Both the position numbers and the translations under genes were made by a program. From positions 94,018-158,017 of the forward strand of contig JBBHKE010001432.1 in assembly GCA_037447655.1 (NCBI GenBank): DNA of 64,000 bases, in the 5' to 3' direction. The stretch is from Zygnema cylindricum. Its lineage: Eukaryota; Streptophyta; Zygnematophyceae; Zygnematales; Zygnemataceae. Positions 37,511-48,852 of the stretch are shown here, one piece after another. Every line of letters begins with the position of its first letter. Positions within the stretch are counted from its first letter, which is position 1. The notes under the pieces were generated by a model. That model had not been told where the DNA came from. It ran no database searches and saw nothing but the letters and a program-made list of their open reading frames with translations.

Positions 37511-38215
37511 TCAAAGTATCACAAAAACAAAGTATTCCAAGTATTTGTATTGTATTTCAAAATAAAAAACAAAAAACCAATATCTGTAATGTTGGTCATA
37601 TAAAAAAAACAAAGTAATCAAGTTTCACCGAAACTAAGTAGTCAGGTATTTGTGTTGTATTTAAAAAAAAATGTTTGTAGTGTTGGTCAGCCTTTGAGTT
37701 GATAATGATGTTCAACAACTTTCTTGGTCTTTAGACTTAGTTGGTTGATCAAAAAAACAAAAAAACAAAATTATTCAAAGTAACAATGTAATCTAACAAA
37801 CAAATATAATAAATGAAAACAAGTGTTTGTAATGTTGGTCAGCCTCCGAGCTGATAGTGATTTTTATGCAACCTTCTAAGTCTTAGGACTAAGTTGGTTG
37901 ATCACCAAAAAAGAAAAAGAAAAACAAAGTACTCAAAGCAATCAATTTACTATAATAAACAACGCAAATTAATAAATAATAAGTGATTGTACTGTTAGTC
38001 AGCCTTTGAGCTGATGATGTTTATGCAACCATCTGGGTCTTCGACTAAGGTGCTTGATCGAAAACAAAAAAAAGTACTTAAAGTAATCAAAATATTCTAA
38101 CAATAAAAAAATATAAAAGAAAATACGTGTTTGTAGTGTTAGTCAGCCATCGAGATGATAATGATGTTGTTCCAACCTTCAAGGTCTTTGGACTAAGTTA
38201 TCCTAGTTAAGTCTG
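37511..38215. repeat. ~150-bp tandem repeats
   Basis: The motif TGTT(G/A)GTCAGCC followed by GAGCTGATNATG recurs at 37681, 37833, 37993 and 38137 (spacing 152, 160, 144). Each unit also carries a GACTAAGTTGGTTGATC block and an A-rich tract. No coding sequence. Confidence 0.75.
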
Positions 38216-38717
38216 ATGTTTTTTTTTTCTTATTATTATCTTTGTTATGTTTACATTTGTTTCTTGCGTTTTTGTTATGTGATCAAGGTTGTATTGTGGT
38301 TATTTATTTTGTTTGTCTTTTTTTTTGTTTTTTTTTGTGATTTTATGTAATGAAAAAACAAATGTAAAAAATATACATGCAACACCTTAGTATAAAATAA
38401 ACAAAAACCATTACTATTCTGTTTAAACGAATAATGGTTGAATAATGCTAATGGTTTAATGTATATTCTAGATTTAACATTAAAATATTTAATACTACAT
38501 GATATATTCAGTTCATTCATTCATATCGTTCAGTAGATTGAGATCGAATGCTCAAACTTATATGAATCTTTTAGGCTTAAACAAACCCCCTATATAAACG
38601 AAACGCGAATTAAACCATCCACTTGGCCTCCTCATGGTCTTTACCATGTACAATGCGATAGTACAGCGCGTACTATACACGAACATCATACGTGACGCCA
38701 ACACTGAAATTTCGGTA
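38216..38717. other. AT-rich spacer; right part shared with the flank of T1
   Basis: No gene. The segment 38645-38715 (ACCATGTACAATGCGATAGTAC...) matches the sequence right of transposon T1 at 19634-19715 (ACCATGTGTAATGCGATAGTAC...), so both belong to a larger dispersed repeat. Confidence 0.45.
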
Positions 38718-39386
38718 CACCGCGAATCGTAATTAGAGTAAAGAAAAAACAAGAGTGAAAAAACAAAAAAAAAATAGTTATAAACGCTAATTATTGTGAT
38801 ATAACCTTTTAACAGAGGAAGTTTACTCTAATATATTTAAATACTCTATATTAGGTTATGTTGGCAATAATAATCCGTGTTGTAATTATGAACACTAAAT
38901 TATATAGACATACAAAAACTGTTAGTCCGTATATTTTGACGTCATTATGACGTTAGTACTATTTGTCTCATATATATATACTATTTTTCTATACTCATAC
39001 TGTTGTCGTTTAACTATAAACTTTTCACATGTAAACTCATGTTAATGTTCAAACGGACGATAATGTTATCGACATACGAAGCTATGCGAACGGGATTTTT
39101 TTATTAGATTTAATTTTTTTATTTAGTGCAATTTCACATGCGAGTGAGATTTTAATAAATCATTACTTATACCTTTTTACTTATAAAAGTAGAATTTTGC
39201 ACAGTCAAACGTTGTCCGTACGCCACACTATTTAAAACAAACCTATATTGTATTTTTTTACGCTAATTAAACTTTACCTTAAATAGTATAATGAAAAATT
39301 CGAATCATTTACTCTATTTAACGTGATAGAGTCGAAATTTAGGGCAACCGAATTAGCGTTATCTACTCTAGTTACGATTTGTTGTG
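38718..39386. mobile_element. TA-flanked inverted-repeat transposon (T2), copy of T1
   Basis: Left end CACCGCGAATCGTAATTAG; right end complementary to CACAACAAATCGTAACTAG. TA flanks both sides (38716-38717, 39387-39388). No transposase. 669 bp against 819 bp for T1. Confidence 0.6.
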
Positions 39387-39518
39387 TAGTGTATGGATAT
39401 TTACTGGTCTCTAATGTACCAAAGAATGAGCAGCCTATGCAAAGCCTCTAGGATAATATTTGCCCCTTCATCTTTCTCACTGAATAGGTGTCGCCCGGGC
39501 ACACAAAAACTTTGACCA

Positions 39519-39590
39519 CCCTCACCCATGTGAGGACAAGACTCCCTTGAGTCAAACGCAAAAAAAATCAGTGAATTTGCTCCCCTGAGC
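39519..39590 (-). other. Three serial NRGG-loop hairpins (element H)
   Basis: Minus strand: GCTC-AGGG-GAGC, GACTC-AAGG-GAGTC, CCTCAC-ATGG-GTGAGG; all three stems are perfect. Confidence 0.7.
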
Positions 39591-40085
39591 AGTAAGTTAT
39601 GCTTGGCCAAAGATGGCCTATAAATACAAAAGGTCATCTGAAGAGAGGCGCCTCAAACAAGCTAAGTCCCTTAAATCCTACTCACAACTACCTACTACTC
39701 TACCCTAGGCCAATCAAAAGAGTGTATAGTACAATTTGGTATAGTGGCCAATTGTACTTCTTGTACGACCATTGTACAACATGGCCTTCTAGTTGACACT
39801 TGTCAACTTGGGAGCCATCGTTCCACCTCCCATCCTTTCCGACGTCCAATGATGTGGCCCCACGTGGCACAACGCACAGCTATGTCTGAAAGCCGCTTCA
39901 TATTCATTTGGGTTGGGCGGGGACGACGACGTCCGTCCGATAATGTATTTTACACGGTTAGATTCGCGTCCACGAGCGTCGTTTGATTATAGATGACGTT
40001 TCGTCAATTTTGGTATGTTTAAGTGAAAGTGACGTTTCCTGTAACACTTTAATAAACTACCAAACCACATACGTGTATCTTTTCG

Positions 40086-40160
40086 TTAACGCCTTAATGG
40101 ATAATGCGTATGACTACATAGTACTCTGCAGACCAAGGTTCAACTCTTGTTTAGGGCAAC
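40086..40160 (+). other. tRNA-like module in LTR H (antisense to the LTR)
   Basis: A-box-like TAACGCCTTAATGG (40087-40100) and B-box GGTTCAACTC (40138-40147). Confidence 0.55.
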
Positions 40161-40645
40161 ATTTTGGTAATCTATCAATCTGTCTGCCTATCTGCCTGTC
40201 TGTCTGTTTCTTTCTGACTATGGCGGCAGCTATGGTGACTCTCTCTCTCTCTCTTCACTCTAGATTCTAAATTAAAAAGTGAATAATAATTACTTTTTTT
40301 CAACACTCCCCTTAATTCTTAGTCAAATTTTAATTAAAGTCCACAATTTTCTCTGCAAAATTTTAATTTAGGAGAAGGCACCGGTTTTGTCATCATGTCT
40401 GCAACCATCTCATTATCACCTTTATGAACCAGTTTATTTATTTTATTCTCAACCTTCTCTCTGATAAAGCTTAGTCTTATATCCATATGTTTAGCTGCGA
40501 TAGAGATAGTAGCTTGATTATCACAAAAGACATTAAGAGTCCCAGTTTTCATGAGCCCAAGTTCTCCGAGTAGAGATTTTACCCACATTAATTCTTTAGT
40601 GGCAGCACATGAAGCCATGTATTCAGCCTCAAGCCTTTTTTTCAA

Positions 40646-41100
40646 GCCTTCTTTTAAGGGGAACCATTCAAAATTCGGCCGAAACCGAGTGAATTAATAT
40701 GTAAGGCTTACAAGAAAAGTATAATGGAGGAAAGAGAAAGATTAGGCGCTTAACAAACTAAAGAAGAAAAAACATTGCAAAAAAACACTGACAATTTGAC
40801 TAAGGAAAAATACAAGGGAAAAGACAGCAAAATCTAAGTCCTCTTCGACCAATTCTTGTACTCTAAAATTATGAGAGTACAAACCTAACCAAAATAGCCT
40901 AAGTACTAACTTCTGACACTTGCTAACTAACCAATAGCGGACAAGTATTCTACGTATGATTCGCCTACTTTGGATCCTAGCCAATAAACGGCCAAAACCA
41001 TATGCATACGTTACAAAATTCACAATCCCGCATTAAAACCCTTCCTAACTACATAGAAATGCGTGAACCTCTAAAGGTTCACGACTTAAAGTCCAGCTAA
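40646..41100. other. AT-rich spacer, nothing recognised
   Basis: No gene, repeat unit or element end recognised between the break of element H and the retroelement remnant that follows. Confidence 0.3.
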
Positions 41101-41521
41101 TCACATTCCAGCGCCAACAATCCAAAATCGTACGTCCGATTTTATAACGTTCACCTGCCGCGTGAAGTCAAAATCTTCGACAAATATTGAAGTATGGACG
41201 TAGTCACTCACGCGAATATGAATATCCGTTTCACCCGCGGAAATTTTGGCGTCACTTCCATCAAAGTACACCATAATACCTACGTCTACATAGGATTTGT
41301 ACCCCAAACGATATTAGTGTAGCCGCAACCTATGATATTCATATACATATGTGTTCTTCTGCCGTGAGGCCAAGCTTCAACGCGAATCTATATCCGAGGA
41401 TCACGGGTTTGACTCCGATATCCATGTGAGGGAGAGAAGGGGCAACACCATTGACTATAAACGAGTCTTGACTGTTATTGAGAAAGTTAATGAGAGGATC
41501 TAACGTGTTACGTTCATCCAC
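41101..41521 (-). pseudogene. Retropepsin-like protease remnant
   Basis: Minus-strand frame 41521-41339 includes HMDIGVKPVILGYRFALKLG followed by LTAEEH. This resembles the aspartic-protease motif D-T/S-G-A-x-P-V-x-I-G of Ty3-like elements, with the catalytic DTG changed to DIG. A further open stretch (41307-41101) may be its continuation. It lies downstream of the gag remnant in the same orientation. Confidence 0.5.
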
Positions 41522-42176
41522 TAAAATTGGCTAGACTATGGACAAAAGACTGCGATTTAACTACAACGCGCGTAAAGCAGCGGCTGCAGCGACCTCACCC
41601 AAAATAGGAGAGGCTTTGGACACGTCATAGCCGATAGGATGCTCAACCATTCCTTCACATGATAAGTATCTTGGATTGTACTATCCAGGATTGTAAGTGC
41701 CTAACCAACGATTGTCGAAGCCATTTCCAAAATAGGAGAGAGAGGTTATTTCTCAAAAGATAGAGGGATTCAAGAATTTGTTTATTTTTTGACTCAATTA
41801 CGATCTATAGAGCCTTTGTCAAAAGTGGCTGCTCGTTGTTGGACGGTAGAATCCCGAAGGGTTTAAGCGACCAACATTGGCATATGAACGACTGTTTGGG
41901 CCATTCCAATAAAAAACGGGTTTATTTCCGCCATGAAGGCTCTAAACTATTCCTTCATCATATCAGCCATAGTAGCTTGCAGCTCTATCTTTTCTCTCTC
42001 TCTACAAGAAATCTTAGGAGGAGTAGATTCTTTTTCGGTCTCCTTAGGTGGGGCGATCGGATTGGCGGAACGGGCGAAAATATCCCCATTTTTTATTTGA
42101 TTTCGCTACAAGAACTTGGGGTTCTTTATATAGCATCGATGGACGAAATGTCCAATCTGCTATCAGTGAGTGCATG

Positions 42177-43238
42177 TCACCATTTATCTGGACACATGCG
42201 GGCTTCATGCCCTGGTTCCCCGCAACAGAAACACAACCTGTTCGCGGGGTTTAATGGTGGAGCCCCCATGGCAAGCACTTTCGGAGGCCTATTATTAGGC
42301 CATGGGTGTCTTGGTGGGGAAAATGGGGAAGCGACTTCCGCAGAATCGTGAGCTTCCCACCAACACGTTTCCATCTCATATTCAACCGAATATTGAGCAA
42401 CTTTATCAAAGGTGAATTTCAATCCGTATGTCTAAGTGAGATGACTTTGTATAAATCGTTATAAGTGATCAAGAAACTGTCCAACAATTTTTGGAACAGC
42501 TTCTGCATCGGACATTTGGTTCGGTAAGGCTTCCCGTAAAGTCTCTATGCGAGCACGTAAAGCGGGGGCGGCTTCACCTAGTTTATTCGTGAAATTCATC
42601 AATTCTTCCACTTGATCTAGATTTTGCATAAGATACTGTGCTTCTAAGAGATCGAACATGATGGAAAGTGGATCCTGCAACGGAATTCTCATCCCTGGTC
42701 GTGATTGGACAAAAACACTTGCGTCTACGCCATTTTTCCGAGGAATTTCTAGGACAGCGTGGAGAAGGACATTACCTTGGGCATGTAGGACATTAGGAAT
42801 AGTAGCCTGATATGGAATCTCTACCTGTCCTATGACCTCAGGTGTACCAACAAAAGCAAGAAAATATTTTGTCATTGCGAGTATTATATCATACTTGTGC
42901 GAATATAGTGTAACGGCCGAACCTTTGAGGTACCGATGAAGGAAAAAGAATGCTAATCGAAGATCAAATCGATCTCGGTAGCAAAATGCCAAATCACGCA
43001 TTTCGCTATCATAGAGTATACGGAAATGGGATAAAGACATGGTATCCTTCATCGCCGAAAAGCAAAATTGCATTTTGTTCCTGGTGCCCTCTGAGTACGA
43101 AGCCATATCACAGACCGAAGTGTAAGAAGATGGAACCAAAATGAGACCAGTAGAAGACCAAAAGGAATCAGAAGAGGATTTCTGAAGACTTTTGTCGTCA
43201 GTTTTCTCTACTGATAACGTAGAGGAGACAGAGGACAA
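42177..43238 (-). pseudogene. Gag of a non-copia retroelement (zinc knuckle), broken
   Basis: A 259-codon frame (43238-42459) ending TLREALPNQMSDAEAVPKIV is followed after a stop, in another frame, by CFCCGEPGHEARMCP (about 42218-42175), a CX2CX4HX4C zinc knuckle. Order gag body, knuckle, protease (41521-41339) on one strand fits a retroelement gag-pro polyprotein unlike the copia family around it. No reverse transcriptase is present. Family (Ty3-like or other) is not certain. Confidence 0.6.
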
Positions 43239-43341
43239 AGAAGAGACAGATGTAAGTCCTGATCAGACAAAAGATGTTCTCGATACCGAAACTAATATTA
43301 TAGGAAATTAGGTTTACTCGCTAGATCCGTTAAGTCTACAG

Positions 43342-44409
43342 TTTAAAATTGATGTTCTTTTAGTATTTTCTAGATGTATAATAAAATGCAGAAAAGAAGC
43401 CAAGGCAGTTTGCCTCTAACTTCTCTCTTAAACTCCCACACTTGTTGCATTCACTGAAAGTCGGAGAGGATGCTAGAGCCATAGCTGCCTATGCTATCCA
43501 AAGATTTACGGGTAGTAGATTAGTTGATTTACGGTAATAAATTAGTTGATTTACTAAAAGTAGAGCTGTCGCATCCAGGATTTGATCCTGGTATCTACCG
43601 GCTCTCTAAGCCCCCGGTAGCCGGTAGCTCTATCCATTTAGTCTATGACTAGTGTTAGATTACGTAGTGTTTGATAATTAAATAAACATTACTACGCTGA
43701 AAAATTCATTTAACGGAAACTATTTACAGGATACATAGGTTCGATTGTGTAAAAGTACGGATTAAGGTACGGACAAGAAACAAGTACCGCGCATTTGTTT
43801 CGATAGCGAAATGAATACCACGCAGGTATTTATTACAGGTACGATTAAATCTACATTTAATCGGACGGCCGTAATGAATGCCGAGATTGTAGAAGAGGAT
43901 TATGGCGGCTTTTGGTCATCGCCACATCGGATGACACGTGGCAGAATGACATTGGATCGCGGCATCTCCGGAGATTAAGGAAGCGAATCCGGATATAACA
44001 CGTGTCAACATTTAGGCCATGTCGTAAAATATTCGTACATAAAGTACACCGACAGCTGTACTTTTGTGTACGAAAATGCGATATGATTGGTGCCTTACAT
44101 CAGTAGATAGAGTTTTACACAGAGATAGGACTTAGAAAAATTTGTTAGATAGGACCATCTCTCCTAGAGAGCTTCTGAATAAAAAGGTCAACTTTGACTC
44201 TCCATAACTAACTACTCAAGGAAGCAAATTCAGAGATTCTTCTTTCTATCCACTCAAGGGAGTCTTTCCTTCACATGGGTGGAGGTGGTCAAAGTTTTTG
44301 ACTGCCAGGGTGGTAGTTATTCTTTCTGAAACACAAAGGGGTCAGGGTTCTCTTAGAGGCTTCTTGCAAGCTATCCATTCTGAGGACCTATGAAGGTCTC
44401 AAAGTTGCA
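43342..44409 (+). repeat. 5' LTR of element C
   Basis: Antisense tRNA-like module 43571-43650, GACACGTGGC near 43934, hairpins 44252-44263 and 44268-44285, gag ATG at 44390 (20 nt before the end). Confidence 0.92.
43571..43650 (-). other. tRNA-like module in LTR (antisense)
   Basis: B-box-like GGATCAAATCC in a CCAGGATCAAATCCTGG arm at 43574-43591; A-box-like TAGACTAAATGG at about 43644-43633. Confidence 0.6.
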
Positions 44410-45528
44410 AGTTATGGTCCAACCCTCTTGGGTACCCATCTTTAATGAAGCTGGCTTCAAATACCTAGAAATTTTAATGACAGGAGCTCTATGCGAGAAA
44501 AGGTTTTGGGGGATATTGAGAGGACGAGTGGGGCATCCATCAAGTCTTGGAATCCCTCCAGGGTTAGGAGGAAGCAAATTCACAAGGAAGCAGATCCATC
44601 ATCAACAAAGGAGACAAAAGAAGGGAAGGTGGTGGACAAAGGAACGGAGAAGAAGACGACCACACCAATAGCAACTAGTTCGGCATTCATGTCACCTATT
44701 CCAAAGAATGAGGAAAATGATACTGATCCCTGGGACTTCAACAATATGGCGGCAAAGCACTTCATTCTCCGCCATCTTACTCAAGGGCTAGCATATCCTC
44801 ATTTGCAGGTAGAAATGGCATCCGTTCTTTCGATGGCTCTCATAGAGATGTACCAAAGTGGTACGATTCAGCAACAACAATTGGCTGATTAAAAAGTTAA
44901 GAAGTATGTATACAAAGGGGGGAAAATGTTGGATTTTTGCAATGAGCTTGCTACACTTTTCATGGAGCTAAAGAGTGCTGGAAAAGAATTTAGTGAAAAG
45001 GAAAAGGTTAACTGTTTACTAATGAAGTTACCTGATGAGTTCGGGAGCATCGTCAACCGTGTGCAGGACTTGTCGGACTCAAGGTGGATATGGAACTCAG
45101 TGGTAGGAATGATTCTCGTTCAGGAGAATACGATTGAGATCCGAAAGGGAGGAAAGAGTGGGCAAGCCATGGCAGATGGGACTGATTGGAGGAACAAGGA
45201 TTCTTGCAGACGGGTCAGAAATTACGGAGGTGGGGAGCAAAAAAATCAGACCAACGAGTTCGGACTAAGGGCTCCCAAAGGATTATGTCATTTCTGTAAG
45301 AAACCAGGGCACTATATGGCGGAGTGCACTAAGTTAACCGAGCTTCGGTTAAAGGAGGGGAAGACCAGTGGAACCCCGAGAGGAAAGAAAAAGGTCGTTG
45401 TGACACTGGTTCATGAGGTGGAATCAGAAGACGAGGCAATGAGCTCTTATTGGATGAGAAGTTGGAAGCGACAACGAGGTAGAAATTCCACGAAAGCAGA
45501 AATGTGCTTTCGGTGGATTGAAAGGTGA
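44390..45528 (+). pseudogene. Copia gag of element C, frameshift and stop
   Basis: ATG at 44390 in the LTR; MKVSKLQVMVQPSWVPIFNE reads over the LTR end and primer site. The frame shifts near 44590 into the run with WDFNNMAAKHFILRHLTQGL, meets a stop at 44890, then resumes 44926-45528 with LLMKLPDEF and an intact zinc knuckle CHFCKKPGHYMAEC (about 45286-45327). Confidence 0.9.
44411..44424 (+). other. Primer-binding site of element C
   Basis: GTTATGGTCCAACC; two differences from the initiator tRNA-Met anticodon-arm complement. Confidence 0.6.
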
Positions 45529-45529
45529 A

Positions 45530-48485
45530 GCAGGTTGGATTGTAGATTCAAGTGCCTCCATGCACATGTGTAAGGATAAAACACTGTTCACTATGATAAG
45601 AAAGATTCCCACCGTAGAGATAGAGTACGGGGATGGGAGGATAGTCACTACTACTCTTGTAGGATCGGTAGATCTGAAAGTGTTACTAGAAAGAAAGACA
45701 TCCATAGTTACACTCTCTGATGTATTGTTTATTCTAGAGCTGAACAAAAACCTCATCTCTACGTCTGTATTAGATGATAAGGGTTTTGATACCAGTAGTA
45801 CGAAAGGAGTCTTTACTGCTAGTTTTGAGGAGGAAGCTTATTTTACTGCTGAAAAAGGTAGCCAATGGATGTTTAGGCTGATTTTAAGCAATGAAAAGAA
45901 GAAACTTTACTATGCTGGTGTTCATGATAGAATGATGTGGCATAAGAGGCTTGGGCATGTGAATCGAGATAAGTTAAGATAGATGAAAAAGATGGGAGCG
46001 GTAGAAGGGATTAAGTTCGGTGAGAGTGAGAATCTAAGTAATTGTAGTGGATGTGCTCAAGGTAAAGTACACAGATTACCCTTTCCCAAAACAACCACCT
46101 ATAAGGGAGAAAAATTTCTAGATTTAGTACACAGTGATATTTGGGGACCGGCCAAAGTGCCCCCACGCGGGGGGAAGAGATTTATGATGACTATTACTGA
46201 TGATTGGTCTTGGTATTTCAGAGTGTATTTTTTGAAAAACAAGTCAAGATTTTTTCAGAAGCTCAGGATTGTTTTAGACAATATAAAGCATGGAGCGAAA
46301 GACTCTATGAAACTCCCATCAAGAGAGTAAGGAGTGACAATGGTGGAGAATATACTTCTAACCAGTTTGAGAATTTTTTTAGGGAAGATGGAGTCCAACA
46401 CTAAAAGACAGTTCCAGAAAACACGGAACAGAATGGGGTTGCTGAAAGATAAAATAGGACACTAAGTGATAGTGTTAGAAGTATGTTGTCTGATAAGAAG
46501 ATAGGAAAAAGGTTTTGGGCAGAAGCAATGTACTCAGCTAATTACCTCAAAAATAGAGTTTTTACTTCAGCTATAAAAGGTAAAACACCTTATGAGAGAT
46601 GGACCGGCCGGAAACCAGACATATCTCACTTAAAGATTTTCAGGAGTCAAGTATTCAGTCTAGATACACATCGGTCTAATTGGAAGCTATATCCTAAAGG
46701 AAAATCGGGATACTTATTAGGATATGATGAGGATGTTAAAGGATATAGAGTTTGTGATCTAAAAAGGGAAGATATAATCTTAGTAAAGCATCTAGTAGTT
46801 ATGGATGAAGGAAAGTCTGTGGATCCCTTCAAGTATACAAAGTCAGTAAAAATCATATTTGCGTTAGAAAATTCCGATGACTTTCAGCTTCCTAACTATC
46901 CAGGTTTTAGAGAAGATGACATATTGTAGATAAAAATCAGACCAAAAAGGCCTCGGCTGCGGAAACTCCAGTGACAACTCCACTTGAAGTGGAAGACGTT
47001 GTGGAAATTGATTCAGAATCAATGGACACCCGAAGTGGAAGACGTGGTGGAAATTGATTCAAAATCAATGGACAGGGGAGAAGCCGAGAGTGTTCGAAAG
47101 AACCCACGAGAACCATCTATTTTGGCCACAGATTTTGAAGGGGGAAGGAGAAGTAGCAAGAAAAACAGGTTAATAACAAGGTATCTAAACTATCTCATCA
47201 AGATGAACCTCAAACTTATGGAGAGGCGATGACTTGTCTAGAAAGAAACTGGTGGAAGACAGCCATCAATAAGGAGATGGCCTCAATTATGGCAGCCGAT
47301 ACTTCGGAGCTGGTTGATTGTCCACCTAACCGAAAACCAATCGGTTGTAAGTGGGTTTTCAAATTAAAACTTAACCCGAAAAACACCATTGAGCGTTACA
47401 AAGCCCGATTAGTGGCACAAATATTTAAGGAATCGACTACGAGGAAACCTTTGCCCCTGTCGTCAGATTTCCCTCCATCCACATACTTCTCAATTTGATA
47501 GCAGCAAAAAACATGGAGGTGCACCAGATGGACATCAATACAACCTTTTTGCATGGAGAATTGGAAGAGGAGATCTTCATGCGACAGCCCGAAGGATTTG
47601 TGGAGGAAGGAGAGGAGAGTAAGGTATGTTGGCTGATCGAATCCCTTTATGGTTTGAAACGTGCGCCACGACAGTGGAATAAGAAGCTTCATGAGTTTCT
47701 TACCGGCTTGGGATACATCTGGATCACCTCAGATCACTTAATCTACGCTTTTGAAGATGAGGAAGGTGTTATATTTATTCAATTTATTTTGATGACTTGC
47801 TTGTTTTAAGTAAATCAATGGAAAAAATTTAAAAACTGAAAACCGATCTTAAAAGGAGATTTGAAATGAAGGATATGGGGGAGGCAAAATATATTTTGGG
47901 AATTCAAGTAGAAAGAGACCGAGAAAGAAAGATTATAAGATTGACTCAAAAGGAAGCAATAATGAACATGTTGGAAAAATTTCAGATAGATAAAGCTGAT
48001 AGCTGTACAAGTCCAACGGAGTTAAATAACGGAAGTGACGCGAGTGAGGAAGAAGGAGTCATAGTCTTAGACGAGGAATTATCTCTTGAAGAACAGAAGT
48101 TCATGTAGACTATTTCTTAAAGGCAAGTAGTGGGAAGTCTAATCTATTTTATGAAATTGTACCCGGCCAGATTTAGCTGCAGCTATAGGATTGCTGAGTA
48201 GAAGTATAAATGCTCCCACTAAGAGGGATAGGGAGGCAGCTAAGAGAGTTCTTAGATTTGATAGGAATTAGGGATATATGGTTGCATTTGGGTGGGGAGA
48301 ATATTGACATCACTACTTCGAGTGATGCCATTTATGGTGATTCTCTGATGAGGAGATGTACTTCTGGATATGTAATATATGTGGGTGATGGGGCTTGTTG
48401 TTGGAGTAGCAAACAACAAAAGGTTATTGCTCTGTCCACCATGGAGGCTAAGTATATGGTGTCTTGCTCTACTTTAAAAGAGCGT
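45530..48485 (+). pseudogene. Copia pol of element C, multiple stops, RNase H cut short
   Basis: Protease site DSSAS (about 45546); MWHKRLGHV (45936-45962); CSGCAQGKVHRLPF (46044-46085); integrase SDNGGEY (46333-46353) and SDKKIGKRFWAEAM; reverse transcriptase HQMDINTTFLHGELEEE and YGLKRAPRQWNKKL (47502-47690); RNase H DGACCWSSKQQKVIALST until about 48485, where homology stops. Stops occur for example near 45980, 46402, 46449 and 48106. Confidence 0.92.
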
Positions 48486-48852
48486 GTTTTACTCTAGCAA
48501 TTCCTTCTTTGTTCCTACTAATTAGCAGCAAATCATCAACATACACAGCAATGAATATCACCTCATCAGGATTATCACCACACATCACATATACTGAATG
48601 ATCTGAACTAATTCTAGTAAATCCTAATCCTGTCAAGAACTCATCTAACTTTCGGTTCCATTGCCTAGGGGCTAGTTTAGGCCATACAATGATTTTAATA
48701 GTCTGCACACAAGATTTTCTTTTCCTGCTTCCTCATAACCCTTTGGCTGCTTCATATAAATGACCTCATCTAAATCACCATGCAAAAATGCAGTTTTGAC
48801 ATCCATTTGGTGGATGTCAAAATCCTCTATGGCTGCTTATGTAAGTAAGATG
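48486..48852 (-). mobile_element. Inverted reverse-transcriptase fragment of a different copia lineage
   Basis: Minus strand reads [38 protein letters not shown] and AVYVDDLLLISRNKEGIA, the central part of a copia reverse transcriptase. Wording differs from the surrounding family ([19 protein letters not shown]), so it comes from another lineage. It fills the space between the cut RNase H of element C and its 3' LTR. Confidence 0.85.

Larger units (their letters stand above)
39407..40640 (-). mobile_element. Copia element H, 3' fragment
   Basis: Minus strand: end of RNase H (40633-40334; EAEYMASCAATKELMW, DNQATISIAA, KHMDIRLSFIREKVENK, MMTKPVPSPKL), polypurine tract, then an LTR from TGTTGAAAAAAAG (about 40306) down to about 39407, where the terminal bases are lost. 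Everything upstream of RNase H is deleted. LTR hairpins at 39519-39534, 39540-39553 and 39579-39590. Confidence 0.9.

Noticed and set aside
36807-37514. Poly-His/Ile/Ser frames
   Set aside because: Translation of the GAT microsatellite only.
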